A stretch of 36,285 nucleotides of DNA from Nioella sp964229645 (GTDB lineage: Bacteria; Pseudomonadota; Alphaproteobacteria; Rhodobacterales; Rhodobacteraceae). Made by a program: the position numbers and the translations under genes. Numbering within the stretch: position 1 is the stretch's first letter; the number at the start of each line of letters is the position of its first letter. Location: assembly GCF_964229645.1 (NCBI RefSeq), contig NZ_CAXREX010000155.1:1-36285 (forward strand), read 5' to 3'. Of the stretch, positions 1 to 8,183 are shown piece by piece. A model generated the notes under the pieces. The model ran no database searches. It worked only from the letters and a program-made list of their open reading frames with translations, and was not told where the DNA came from.

Positions 1-1625
1 ACCACTTCGGCAGCGGTCGGCATGCCATCGACGGACCAGCGCCCGCCGGACCGGGTGATCTCGTGCACCGTTCCGTCGATCTCGACCCGGAACCGCCCGA
101 CACCAAGGGTCTCGACCGCCGCCGACAACCGCTCGCCGCGATAGTCGAGCGCGACCGACTGCTTCAGCGGCGCCCAGAGGCTGAACCCCTGAAGGTCTGC
201 CATGTCACGATGAATCCCGAGCGCCCCAAGGGCCGCCAGCGCCCGCGTCCTGCTGCACGCCACGGGGTCTGCCGCAAGCTTGTCGAGATCCCGGTCAATA
301 AGCCCGGTATCCACCTCCCCCGCCGCGAAGCCGTCATGGCGCGCCAAGGCACGCAGGAAGGCGAGGTTGGTGACAGAGCCTGCAACCTGCGTGTCCGCCA
401 GTGCCTGATCGAGCCGCTTCAGGGCCACGGCTCGGGTGGGGCCATGCACGATGACCTTTGAGATCATCGGATCATACCATGGGCTGATCGTGTCGCCCGC
501 CCGCACGCCGGTATCGCATCGCGCTCCCTCGGGGAATTGCAGATGCGCCAACGTGCCGGTGGCAGGCAGGAAGCCCTTGGGCACATCCTCGGCATAAAGC
601 CGCGCCTCGAAGGCATGACCCGAAATCGACAGGTCTTCCTGCCGGGCAGGCAGGCTTTCCCCGGCGGCCACGCGCAATTGCCATTCGACAAGGTCGATGC
701 CGGTGATCGCTTCCGTCACCGGGTGTTCCACTTGCAGGCGCGTGTTCATTTCCATGAACCAGAACCCGTCGGGCCGCAGCCCCTTGGAACCGTCGACGAT
801 GAATTCGACCGTGCCCGCCCCCTTGTAGCCGATGGCCTCGGCAGCGCGCACGCCCGCCTGCCCCATGGCGGCGCGCATCTCGGCCGTCATCCCCGGCGCG
901 GGCGCTTCCTCGATCACCTTCTGATGACGACGCTGAAGCGAGCAGTCGCGCGCGAACAGATGCACCGCATGGGTGCCGTCGCCGAAGACCTGCACCTCGA
1001 TATGGCGCGGCTGCTGGACGAACTTCTCAATCAGCACCGCGTCATTGCCGAAGGCCGTCTTTGCCTCGCCCTTGGCACTGGCCAGCGCGTTCATGAAGTC
1101 GCCGGGCCGGTCGACCTTGCGCATCCCCTTGCCGCCACCGCCCGCGACAGCCTTGATCAGAACCGGGTAGCCGATGGCATCGGCAGCACCCGACAGGTGT
1201 TCAGGGTCCTGGTTTTCACCATGATAGCCGGGAACGACAGGCACGCCCGCCTCCTCCATCAGCTTCTTGGCGGCATCCTTGAGGCCCATCTTGCGGATGG
1301 CCTCAGCCGAGGGCCCGATGAAGGTGAGGCCAGCGGCCTCTACCGCCTCAACGAAATCGGGATTCTCGCTGAGAAACCCGTAGCCCGGATGGATCGCTTC
1401 CGCGCCCGTGGCCTTTGCCGCGGCGATGAGGACATCGCCCTTGAGATAGCTGTCAGCCGGGGCCGGTCCGCCGATATGCACAGCCTCGTCCGCCATGGCC
1501 ACGTGCCGCGCCCCTGCGTCTGCATCGGAATAGACGGCCACGGTCCGCACGCCCATGGCGCGGGCCGTTTCCATGACCCGGCAGGCAATCTCACCCCGAT
1601 TGGCGATCAGGATCTTGGTGAACAT
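1..1625 (-). CDS. mccA: 3-methylcrotonyl-CoA carboxylase, biotin carboxylase (alpha) subunit, 3' end cut by window
   Basis: This is the ATP- and biotin-dependent half of methylcrotonyl-CoA carboxylase, which carboxylates 3-methylcrotonyl-CoA in leucine breakdown. The protein starts MFTKILIANRGEIACRV, the standard N-terminus of acyl-CoA carboxylase biotin carboxylase subunits, and has the ATP-grasp glycine loop GGGGKGM near residue 160. The frame stays open for 541 codons down to base 3, so the gene is intact in view. Subunits of this family are about 650-670 residues, so the C-terminal biotinyl domain with its AMKM lysine must lie beyond the left edge. The ATG is preceded by AAGGGGG (minus strand, 1639-1633) at good spacing. 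It is the third gene after ivd and mccB; the 127-base gap to mccB holds three palindromes. The close relative propionyl-CoA carboxylase alpha is less likely, because the neighbours are ivd and mccB. Confidence 0.93.
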   Translation of the reverse strand, partial: MFTKILIANRGEIACRVMETARAMGVRTVAVYSDADAGARHVAMADEAVHIGGPAPADSYLKGDVLIAAAKATGAEAIHPGYGFLSENPDFVEAVEAAGLTFIGPSAEAIRKMGLKDAAKKLMEEAGVPVVPGYHGENQDPEHLSGAADAIGYPVLIKAVAGGGGKGMRKVDRPGDFMNALASAKGEAKTAFGNDAVLIEKFVQQPRHIEVQVFGDGTHAVHLFARDCSLQRRHQKVIEEAPAPGMTAEMRAAMGQAGVRAAEAIGYKGAGTVEFIVDGSKGLRPDGFWFMEMNTRLQVEHPVTEAITGIDLVEWQLRVAAGESLPARQEDLSISGHAFEARLYAEDVPKGFLPATGTLAHLQFPEGARCDTGVRAGDTISPWYDPMISKVIVHGPTRAVALKRLDQALADTQVAGSVTNLAFLRALARHDGFAAGEVDTGLIDRDLDKLAADPVACSRTRALAALGALGIHRDMADLQGFSLWAPLKQSVALDYRGERLSAAVETLGVGRFRVEIDGTVHEITRSGGRWSVDGMPTAAEV

Positions 1626-1657
1626 CTCAGTGCCCCCTTATGGTCTGTGCCCGGTCC

Positions 1658-1744
1658 GAAAAATCTTCCCGAAGATTTTTCCGCATTCCCAAAATCCTTC
1701 TGGAAGGATTTTGCCGCGCCGAAGAATTTTCCTGAAAATTCTTC
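1658..1744. repeat. Array of three 24-base palindromes between mccB and mccA
   Basis: Three perfect inverted repeats stand in a row, each with 11-base arms and a 2-base centre. They are at 1658-1681 (arm GAAAAATCTTC), 1690-1713 (arm CAAAATCCTTC) and 1721-1744 (arm GAAGAATTTTC). Their centres are 32 and 31 bases apart. The array begins 8 bases past the mccB stop (minus strand) and ends 32 bases before the mccA ATG. In RNA each would fold to about a 10-bp stem with a tetraloop. A role as an RNase barrier or attenuator that sets the MccB:MccA ratio is inference. Confidence 0.9.
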
Positions 1745-1752
1745 ATGGCGCG

Positions 1753-3357
1753 TCACATCCGGAACACGCCGAAGCGCGTTTCCTCGATCGGGGCGTTGAG
1801 AGAGGCCGAGAGCGACAGGAACAGAGTCTCGCGGGTCTTTCGCGGATCGATGATCCCGTCATCCCAAAGCCGGGCAGACGCATAGAGCGGATGCGACTGG
1901 TGCTCGAACATATCGAGCGTGGGCTGCTTGAACTCCGCCTCTTCCTCTGCCGACCACGTGCCCCCTGCCCGCTCGATCGCGTCGCGCTTCACGGTTGCCA
2001 GAACGCCCGCCGCCTGCGGGCCGCCCATGACCGAAATGCGGGAATTGGGCCAGGTCCAGAGGAACCGGGGGGAATAGGCCCGCCCCGCCATGCCGTAGTT
2101 GCCCGCCCCGAAGGAGCCGCCCACCAGCATGGTGATCTTGGGAACCTTCGTCGTTGCCACCGCCGTCACCATCTTGGCGCCGTGGCGCGCGATGCCTTCG
2201 GCCTCGTATTTGCGGCCCACCATGAAACCGGTGATGTTTTGCAGGAAAACCAGCGGGATGTTGCGCTGACTGCACAGCTCGATGAAATGCGCGGCCTTCT
2301 GGGCGCTCTCGCTGTAGAGCACGCCATTATTGGCCACGATCCCGACCGGGCAGCCCATCACGTGGGCAAAACCGCAGATGATGGTTTCGCCGAACCGTGC
2401 CTTGAACTCGTCCAGGCGCGAGCCGTCGACCACGCGGGCGATGACCTCGCGGATGTCGTATGGCGTGGTCAGGCTCGCCGGCACCACGCCGAGGATTTCC
2501 TCGGGGTCGTAGGCGGGGGCCTCGGGGCTTTGCCAGTCGACCGTCCGGGGCTTGTGCCGGTTGAGGCCCGCGATCGCCTGCCGCGCGAGCGCCAGCGCAT
2601 GGGCGTCGTCCTCGGCCAGGTAATCGGCAACACCGGAAAGGCGCGTATGCGTGTCGCCCCCGCCAAGTTCCTCGGCACTGACAACCTCGCCCGTCGCCGC
2701 TTTCACCAGGGGCGGACCGGCGAGGAAGATCGTGCCCTGTTCCTTCACGATGATGGTCACGTCCGACATCGCCGGCACATAGGCGCCACCCGCCGTGCAG
2801 GACCCCATCACAACCGCGATCTGCGGAATGCCCTTGGCCGACATGTTGGCCTGGTTGAAGAAAATACGCCCGAAATGTTCGCGGTCGGGGAAGACCTCGT
2901 CCTGCTGCGGCAGGTTCGCACCGCCCGAGTCCACAAGGTAGACGCAAGGCAGGTTGTTCTGCTCGGCAATCTCCTGCGCGCGCAGGTGTTTCTTGACGGT
3001 GATCGGGTAGTAGGTGCCGCCCTTCACGGTGGCGTCGTTGCAGACGACCATTACTTCCTGGCCATGCACCCGGCCAATGCCCGCGATGGCGCCCCCGCAG
3101 GGGGCGGCCCCGTCATACATGCCGTGGCCCGCCGTCGCGCCGACCTCCAGGAAGGGAGAGCCGGCATCGAGCAGGTTCGCCACCCGCTCGCGCGGCAGCA
3201 TCTTGCCCCGGCTGAGATGCCGGGCGCGGGATTTCTCGCCACCGCCAAGCGCGGCGGCGGCCGCCGCCTCGCGCACCACGGAGAGAGCCTCCAGATGCGC
3301 TGCGCGGTTGGCCGCGAAATCCTCGGAGCCAGTGATAACCTTGGATGTGAGTTTCAT
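1753..3357 (-). CDS. mccB: 3-methylcrotonyl-CoA carboxylase, carboxyltransferase (beta) subunit
   Basis: This subunit transfers the carboxyl group from biotin to 3-methylcrotonyl-CoA, giving 3-methylglutaconyl-CoA. At 534 residues it has the usual family length. It carries the two crotonase-like halves of acyl-CoA carboxyltransferases: the N-terminal part includes YLVDSGGANLPQQ and GSCTAGGAYVPAMSD, and the C-terminal part has the glycine-rich GGSFGAGNYGMAGRAYSPRF, which resembles known MccB more than the PccB form. The ATG has a clear ribosome site, GGGAGG, six bases upstream. It follows ivd by 50 bases and precedes mccA, so the three are very probably one transcript. The gene is complete with no frameshift. 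The long open frame on the opposite strand is a GC-composition shadow. Confidence 0.95.
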   Translation of the reverse strand: MKLTSKVITGSEDFAANRAAHLEALSVVREAAAAAALGGGEKSRARHLSRGKMLPRERVANLLDAGSPFLEVGATAGHGMYDGAAPCGGAIAGIGRVHGQEVMVVCNDATVKGGTYYPITVKKHLRAQEIAEQNNLPCVYLVDSGGANLPQQDEVFPDREHFGRIFFNQANMSAKGIPQIAVVMGSCTAGGAYVPAMSDVTIIVKEQGTIFLAGPPLVKAATGEVVSAEELGGGDTHTRLSGVADYLAEDDAHALALARQAIAGLNRHKPRTVDWQSPEAPAYDPEEILGVVPASLTTPYDIREVIARVVDGSRLDEFKARFGETIICGFAHVMGCPVGIVANNGVLYSESAQKAAHFIELCSQRNIPLVFLQNITGFMVGRKYEAEGIARHGAKMVTAVATTKVPKITMLVGGSFGAGNYGMAGRAYSPRFLWTWPNSRISVMGGPQAAGVLATVKRDAIERAGGTWSAEEEAEFKQPTLDMFEHQSHPLYASARLWDDGIIDPRKTRETLFLSLSASLNAPIEETRFGVFRM

Positions 3358-3407
3358 CGCGTCCTCCCGGAACGGGACCCCCAGGGCCAGGCCCCGGGGG
3401 CGTGGGC

Positions 3408-4571
3408 TCAGCCCATCGTGTTCATCAATTCGCGGCCCACCAGCATCCGGCGGATTTCCGAGGTGCCAGCGCCGATCTCCATCAGCTTGGCGTCGCGGAA
3501 GATGCGGGACACGGGGCTGTCGGACAGGAACCCTGCGCCGCCCATGGCCTGCACCGCCTGGTGCGCCTGCTTCATCGCCTCTTCCGAGGCGTAAAGACAG
3601 CAGGCCGCGGCGTCCTGGCGGGTCACATCACCCCGGTCGCAAGCCTTGGCGACCTCGTAGATATAGGCGCGGGCCGAGTTCATGGCGGTGTACATGTCGG
3701 CGATCTTGCCCTGCATCAGCTGGAAGCTGCCAATGGGCTGCCCGAACTGCTTGCGGTCGCGCATGTAGGGCATGATCTCATCCAGACAGGCCGCCATGAT
3801 GCCAGTGCCGATCCCCGCCAGAACCACGCGTTCGTAGTCGAGCCCCGACATCAGCACGCGCACGCCCTTGCCCTCTTCGCCAAGGATGTTCTCGAAGGGC
3901 ACTTCCACGTCCTCGAAGATCAGCTCTGCCGTGTTCGAGCCACGCATGCCGAGCTTGTCGAAATGCTCGGACGTGCTGAAGCCCACCATCTCCTTCTCGA
4001 TCAGGAAGGCGGTGATGCCTTTGCTGCCCGCCTCGGGGTCGGTCTTGGCATAGACCACCAGCGTATCGGCGTCACAGCCATTGGTGATCCAGTACTTGGT
4101 GCCATTGAGCACGAAGCGGTCGTTTCTCTTCTCGGCGCGCAGCTTCATCGACACCACGTCGGACCCGGCCCCGGCCTCGGACATGGCGAGCGCGCCCACA
4201 TGGTCGCCCGACACCAGCCGCGGCAGGTATTTCGCCCGCTGCGCGTCGGTGCCGTTCAGCTTGATCTGGGTGACGCAGAGGTTGGAATGCGCGCCGTAGG
4301 ACAGCGACACCGAGGCCGAGGCCCGGGCGATTTCCTCGACCGCGATGACATGGGCCAGGTAGGACATGCCCGCCCCGCCGTATTCCTCGGGCACGGTGAT
4401 CCCGAGCAGCCCGAGATCGCCCATCTCTTTCCACAGTTCGGCGGGGAACAGGTTCTGCTTGTCGATGTCCTGCGCCATGGGACGGACACGGTCCTGTGCC
4501 CAACGATGCACCATGTCGCGCAGCGCATTCACGTCTTCACCCAGGTCGAACGTCATGCTGGCCATGAACAT
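3408..4571 (-). CDS. ivd: Isovaleryl-CoA dehydrogenase
   Basis: This FAD flavoprotein oxidises isovaleryl-CoA to 3-methylcrotonyl-CoA, the step before MccAB. It is 387 residues with the acyl-CoA dehydrogenase fold: MSEAGAGSD near 130-137, YWITNG at 160-165 and MGGAGF near 343-348. The catalytic-base pattern separates it from other acyl-CoA dehydrogenases. Glu247 lies in GLDYERVVLAG, matching the unusual position of the base in isovaleryl-CoA dehydrogenase (human Glu254), while the place where medium-chain enzymes have Glu (YEGT) reads GAGT with Ala368. The first ATG is preceded by AAGGAGGAGGG, so MFMASM is taken as the start, although the next Met codons are possible. It is the first gene of the ivd-mccB-mccA operon, behind a promoter and palindromic operator. 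Confidence 0.95.
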   Translation of the reverse strand: MFMASMTFDLGEDVNALRDMVHRWAQDRVRPMAQDIDKQNLFPAELWKEMGDLGLLGITVPEEYGGAGMSYLAHVIAVEEIARASASVSLSYGAHSNLCVTQIKLNGTDAQRAKYLPRLVSGDHVGALAMSEAGAGSDVVSMKLRAEKRNDRFVLNGTKYWITNGCDADTLVVYAKTDPEAGSKGITAFLIEKEMVGFSTSEHFDKLGMRGSNTAELIFEDVEVPFENILGEEGKGVRVLMSGLDYERVVLAGIGTGIMAACLDEIMPYMRDRKQFGQPIGSFQLMQGKIADMYTAMNSARAYIYEVAKACDRGDVTRQDAAACCLYASEEAMKQAHQAVQAMGGAGFLSDSPVSRIFRDAKLMEIGAGTSEIRRMLVGRELMNTMG

Positions 4572-4591
4572 GCGCAGCCCTCCTCCTTAAT

Positions 4592-4605
4592 TGAACGCTT
4601 GTTCA
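4592..4605. promoter_or_regulatory. Palindromic operator in front of ivd
   Basis: The sequence TGAAC-GCTT-GTTCA is a perfect 5+5 inverted repeat with a 4-base centre. It sits just downstream of the predicted -10 element and 20 bases from the ivd ATG, so a bound protein would block transcription initiation. The form resembles operators of TetR-type repressors. Leucine and isovalerate degradation operons in proteobacteria are controlled by LiuR (MerR family) or LiuQ (TetR family), so a pathway regulator is plausible, but the regulator gene is not in the window. Confidence 0.55.
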
Positions 4606-4606
4606 T

Positions 4607-4635
4607 TTACTACGCCGCCACCTGTCCGGAGTCAA
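4607..4635 (-). promoter_or_regulatory. Candidate sigma-70 promoter of ivd-mccB-mccA
   Basis: On the minus strand TTGACT (4635-4630) matches the -35 consensus in 5 of 6 bases. After exactly 17 bases comes TAGTAA (4612-4607), a weak -10 element. Transcription would start about at the palindromic operator. The -35 and spacing are good and the -10 is poor, as expected if an activator helps or if alphaproteobacterial promoter tolerance applies. Confidence 0.4.
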
Positions 4636-4680
4636 AGGAATCCTGACGATGCGACGCTACGGCACGCGTGTGGCAGACCA

Positions 4681-4771
4681 GAAAACTCTTCGAGAAGAGT
4701 TTTCAGATGCGGAAAATTCTTCCCGAAGATTTTTGCGGGCCCGTTCAGAAAAATCTTCGAGAAGATTTTTC
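4681..4771. repeat. Second array of three 24-base palindromes, after the DegT-like gene
   Basis: Three inverted repeats have the same geometry as the array at 1658-1744: 11-base arms and a 2-base centre. They lie at 4681-4704 (arm GAAAACTCTTC, perfect), 4712-4735 (arm GAAAATTCTTC, 9 of 11 paired) and 4748-4771 (arm GAAAAATCTTC, perfect and identical to the first arm of the other array). Centres are 31 and 36 bases apart. The array begins 11 bases after the stop of the minus-strand gene upstream and ends before the ivd promoter. Transcription termination or 3'-end protection is plausible but inferred. Confidence 0.88.
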
Positions 4772-4782
4772 GGCCGCCCCGC

Positions 4783-5982
4783 TCAGCTGGCCAGGGCGAT
4801 CCGGCTGACTTCTTCGCGGATGATCCGGGCGATCAGCCCGGCATCCTCGACCGAGAAGGTGAGCGGCAGGCGCATGTCCAGAAGCCCCGCCAGGATGCGG
4901 TCGGTGTTGGGCAGGCTCTGCGGGCTGGCGTAACGCCAACTGTCATAGCGCGAGGTGAAGGCCACGGGCTCTGCACCGCCGAACCATTTCAGCTCCACTC
5001 CGCGGGCTCCGCAGGCTTTCAGCACCTCGCCGATCTGCTCGGGCGAAAACTCCGGCAGCAGGACCTGGATCGAGGATCCGACGATGCTTTCTTCCGCCGG
5101 ACGCTCGATTACCTTCAGGCCCGGCGTGTTGCGCAAGCCCTCTTCCACGGTGCGATAGAGCAGGTTCCAGCGTTCGATCTGGCGCGGCAGGTCGGCCAGT
5201 TGCGGGCGCAGGATCGCGGCGCGCAGGTTATCCATGCGGCCCGACACGTTCGGGGTCACCCATTTGACCTGTTCGAAGGCTTCCGGCGGCGGTGCTGCGC
5301 GGTGGCGGGCATAGAGCATGTAGCTGCCCGACAGGATGATCGCGCGGGCCATCAGTTCGGGATCGTCCGAGGTCAGGAACCCGCCCTCGCCCGAGTTCAT
5401 GTGCTTGTAGGTCTGGGTGGAATAGGCCGCCATGGCGCCATGCCGACCCGAGGGCACGCCGTTCCAGGCCCCGCCCATCGTATGGGCGCAATCCTCGACC
5501 ACCTTCACCCCGGCCCCGTCGCAGATCTGCATCAAGAGATCCATGTCGCAGATATGCCCGCGCATATGCGAGAGGAGCAGCACCTTGGCATCGCTGTCTG
5601 CCACGAGCCGCGCGAGGTGATCGAGGTCGATGGTCAGGTCCTCGGTCACTTCGACGAAAACGGGCTCTGCGCCCACGGCGGCGATCGCCCCGGGCACCGG
5701 GGCCAGCGTGAAGCCGTTGGTCAGCACCTTGTCGCCAGGCGCGACACCAAGCGCCCGCAGGGCGCAGCCGATCGCATAACCGCCCGAGGCCACCGCCAGC
5801 GCGAATGTCGCGCCGGTATAGGCCGCGAATTCCTCTTCCAGCAGGGCGGTTTCGGCAATCTCGCCCGGCGCGGTGTTATAGCGGTGCAGGCGCCCGCCGC
5901 GCAGAACGGCCAGCGCGGCCTCGATCCCCGCCTCGGGGATCGGTTCCTGTTGCGTGAAACTGCCCTTGAACACCTGTGTCAT
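4783..5982 (-). CDS. DegT/DnrJ/EryC1/StrS-family PLP-dependent aminotransferase-like protein
   Basis: The 399-residue protein has the fold type I PLP layout of sugar aminotransferases: a cofactor-phosphate region near 66-72 (ASGGYAIG), Asp164 in VVEDCAHTMGG for the pyridine nitrogen, and the Schiff-base Lys193 in STQTYKHMNSGEGGFL. The match to family motifs is clear, but the substrate cannot be read from sequence. Sugar-nucleotide aminotransferases of this family usually sit among nucleotide-sugar genes, and none are here. The start chosen is the ATG that gives MTQVFKG, because the preceding gene ends 32 bases upstream; a longer open frame to 6378 overlaps the HAD gene and is not credible. 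It probably shares a transcript with the upstream phosphatase gene. The palindrome array lies just after its stop. Confidence 0.85.
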   Translation of the reverse strand: MTQVFKGSFTQQEPIPEAGIEAALAVLRGGRLHRYNTAPGEIAETALLEEEFAAYTGATFALAVASGGYAIGCALRALGVAPGDKVLTNGFTLAPVPGAIAAVGAEPVFVEVTEDLTIDLDHLARLVADSDAKVLLLSHMRGHICDMDLLMQICDGAGVKVVEDCAHTMGGAWNGVPSGRHGAMAAYSTQTYKHMNSGEGGFLTSDDPELMARAIILSGSYMLYARHRAAPPPEAFEQVKWVTPNVSGRMDNLRAAILRPQLADLPRQIERWNLLYRTVEEGLRNTPGLKVIERPAEESIVGSSIQVLLPEFSPEQIGEVLKACGARGVELKWFGGAEPVAFTSRYDSWRYASPQSLPNTDRILAGLLDMRLPLTFSVEDAGLIARIIREEVSRIALAS

Positions 5983-6014
5983 GGACGCAGTCTTGGGCGG
6001 CTTCGGCGCGCCCG

Positions 6015-6680
6015 TCAATCCAGAAGCGCGCGTGCGACATCCAGCATCTGCCCGAAATCTCCCAAAAGCGCATCGGGGGCCATGTCGGCCACGCTTTGCC
6101 CAAGCGGGCCGAACGTGACCAGAACCGAAGGCACACCGGCTGCCCGCGCGGTGTCCCGGTCGGTGACGGTATCGCCCACCAGAAGCGAGCGCGCCACCGC
6201 ACCGCCCGCCTGCTCCACCGCCGCCACGTAAGGCGCGGGATCGGGTTTGCGCGTGGCCAGCGTGTCGGCCCCGATGAGCGAGGCAAAGAGATCGCGCACC
6301 CCGAGCCGCTGCAACAGCTGATCGGCCAGAAGCTCTGGCTTGTTGGTGCAGACCCCGACGCGAAACCCGTCCGCCCATAGTGCCTGCACCGCGTCGAGGG
6401 CGCCGGGATAAAGCCGCGTGTAGACATCCAGCGCTTCACCATAGGCCGCCAGCAAGATGGGATAGCCGCGCTCGACCTCGCCGGCCACGTCACCATGCCC
6501 CATGCGCTCAAGGCTCAGTTTCAGCATGGCCCGCCCGCCCCGGAAAGCGGTGGCGTCGTCCTGGCCCACCCGCAACTGCGGCGCATGCCCCATGGCCTGC
6601 ATGGCGGTATTGGCCGCTGCGATCAGGTCGGCACTTGTATCGGCCAAGGTTCCGTCGAGGTCGAAAATCACCGTGCGCAT
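6015..6680 (-). CDS. gph: HAD-superfamily phosphatase, phosphoglycolate phosphatase type
   Basis: The 221-residue protein begins MRTVIFDLDGTLADT, the HAD motif I with nucleophile Asp8 and acid/base Asp10. It continues with motif II (VCTNKP), the motif III lysine (RKPDP) and the motif IV acidic pair (LLVGDTVTDRDTA). The helical cap between motifs I and II and the overall length fit phosphoglycolate phosphatase, which removes 2-phosphoglycolate formed by DNA repair or by Rubisco oxygenation. Other small phosphate esters are possible, as HAD substrate assignment from sequence is uncertain. The ATG is preceded by AGGAGGG with short spacing. It is divergent from glmU across a 136-base gap and is followed after 32 bases by the DegT-like gene. 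Confidence 0.85.
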   Translation of the reverse strand: MRTVIFDLDGTLADTSADLIAAANTAMQAMGHAPQLRVGQDDATAFRGGRAMLKLSLERMGHGDVAGEVERGYPILLAAYGEALDVYTRLYPGALDAVQALWADGFRVGVCTNKPELLADQLLQRLGVRDLFASLIGADTLATRKPDPAPYVAAVEQAGGAVARSLLVGDTVTDRDTARAAGVPSVLVTFGPLGQSVADMAPDALLGDFGQMLDVARALLD

Positions 6681-6816
6681 GGGCCCTCCTGCGGGTCTGG
6701 TTGGGCAGGATTTCGCCGAGCCCTGAAACGAACCGTAAGGGTTTTTGACGGCCTGCCGCCTTGCGCCCCTGCTCTGCTTGCATAATACCGGGTGGGACAA
6801 AACGAAAGCAGGTGAC

Positions 6817-8181
6817 ATGCAGTCAGTCGAACGGGCTTGCGCCCTCGTCATCCTCGCCGCGGGACAGGGCACGCGGATGAACTCGGAGCGCCCGAAGGTG
6901 CTGCACCCGATCGGGGGGGCGCCGCTGGTCGTCCATGCCATGGACGCCGGCGCGGCGCTGGCGCCTGAACGCACCGTAGTGGTGGTCGGTCATGGCGGGG
7001 CCGAGGTCGAAACGGCCGTGCTGGCCCATGACGAGACCGCCGTTTGTGTCACGCAGGAGCAGCAGCTTGGCACGGGGCATGCCGTTCTTCAGGCCGCCCC
7101 CGCGCTGGCGGGGTTCGAGGGCGATGTCATCGTCCTTTACGGCGACACGCCCTTTATCAGCGAAGATACACTGGCCCGGATGCTTGCCGCCCGCGCGACG
7201 CATGACATCGTGGTCCTTGGTTTCGATGCCGCCGCACCCGGCCGCTACGGCCGCCTGGTGATAGAGGGCGACCGGCTGGCCCGGATCGTCGAGGCCAAGG
7301 ACGCCAGCCCTGGCGAACTGGCCATCACCCTGTGCAATTCCGGCCTAATGGCCGCCGACGCCGCGACCCTGATGGGCTTGCTGGCCGAAGTGGGCAATGA
7401 CAACGCCTCGGGCGAGTACTACCTCACTGACGTTCCCGCCATCGCCGAAGCCAGGGGCCTGACTGCCACCGCCGTCACCTGCGACGAGGCCGAAACGCTC
7501 GGCATCAACACCCGCGCGGAACTGGCCGGGGCCGAGGCGCTCTTCCAGGCGCGCAAGCGGGCCGAGGCGCTGGACAATGGCGTGACGCTCGTTGCGCCTG
7601 ATACCGTCTTCTTCGCCCATGACACCTTCATCGGGCGGGATGTGGTGGTGGAACCCAACGTGGTGTTCGGCCCCGGCGTCACGGTGGAAAACGACGCGCA
7701 GATCCGCGCCTTTTCGCACCTCGAAGGCTGCCACGTCGGCGCGCGCGCGGTGGTGGGGCCCTATGCCCGCCTGCGCCCCGGCGCGGAGCTGGGCAATGAC
7801 GCGAAGATCGGCAATTTCGTCGAGGTGAAAGCCGCTGAGATCGGCGAAGGCGCCAAGGTCAACCACCTCTCCTATATCGGCGACGCGGAAATCGGCGAGG
7901 GCAGCAATATCGGCGCGGGCACCATCACCTGCAACTATGACGGCGTCTTCAAGCATCGCACCACCGTGGGCCGCGATGTCTTCATCGGCTCGAACACGAT
8001 GCTGGTGGCCCCGGTCACCGTGGGCGACGGGGCGATGACGGGCTCGGGCTCGGTCATCACCAGCGACGTGCCCGCGGGCGACATGGCCCTGGGTCGCGCC
8101 AAGCAGGTCAACAAGGCGGGGCTCGGCGCCCGTCTCATGGCGCGGCTTCGCGCGATGAAAGCGGACAAGAAGGGGCAGTAA
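6817..8181 (+). CDS. glmU: Bifunctional N-acetylglucosamine-1-phosphate uridyltransferase / glucosamine-1-phosphate acetyltransferase
   Basis: GlmU acetylates glucosamine-1-phosphate and then transfers UMP to give UDP-GlcNAc for peptidoglycan and lipopolysaccharide. The N-terminal pyrophosphorylase domain opens with LAAGQGTRMNSERPKVLHPI and has YGDTPF near 108-113. From about residue 265 the protein runs into the left-handed beta-helix of hexapeptide repeats (IGRDVVVEPNVVFGPGVTV, then GNFVEVK and GEGSNIGAGTITCNYDG), which is the acetyltransferase. At 454 residues it has the family length. The ATG is preceded by AGGTGA. glmS follows after only two bases, so one transcript supplies both enzymes of the pathway from fructose-6-phosphate. 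Confidence 0.97.
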   Translation: MQSVERACALVILAAGQGTRMNSERPKVLHPIGGAPLVVHAMDAGAALAPERTVVVVGHGGAEVETAVLAHDETAVCVTQEQQLGTGHAVLQAAPALAGFEGDVIVLYGDTPFISEDTLARMLAARATHDIVVLGFDAAAPGRYGRLVIEGDRLARIVEAKDASPGELAITLCNSGLMAADAATLMGLLAEVGNDNASGEYYLTDVPAIAEARGLTATAVTCDEAETLGINTRAELAGAEALFQARKRAEALDNGVTLVAPDTVFFAHDTFIGRDVVVEPNVVFGPGVTVENDAQIRAFSHLEGCHVGARAVVGPYARLRPGAELGNDAKIGNFVEVKAAEIGEGAKVNHLSYIGDAEIGEGSNIGAGTITCNYDGVFKHRTTVGRDVFIGSNTMLVAPVTVGDGAMTGSGSVITSDVPAGDMALGRAKQVNKAGLGARLMARLRAMKADKKGQ

Positions 8182-8183
8182 CC

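Noticed and set aside
1555..3594. Long open frame (679 codons) on the plus strand
   Set aside because: It lies opposite mccB and mccA and has no protein-like family motifs. GC-rich genes often leave the antisense frame open because stop codons are AT-rich.
1658..4771. CRISPR array interpretation of the short palindromes
   Set aside because: There are no repeat units with unique spacers of equal size, and no cas genes; the units are palindromes themselves and only three per array.
6761..6786. Promoter before glmU with CATAAT as -10
   Set aside because: CATAAT at 6781-6786 fits the -10 well, but no -35 lies at usable spacing, so I do not list it.
8182..8183. glmS riboswitch/ribozyme
   Set aside because: glmS follows glmU after two bases, so there is no upstream untranslated region to hold one.
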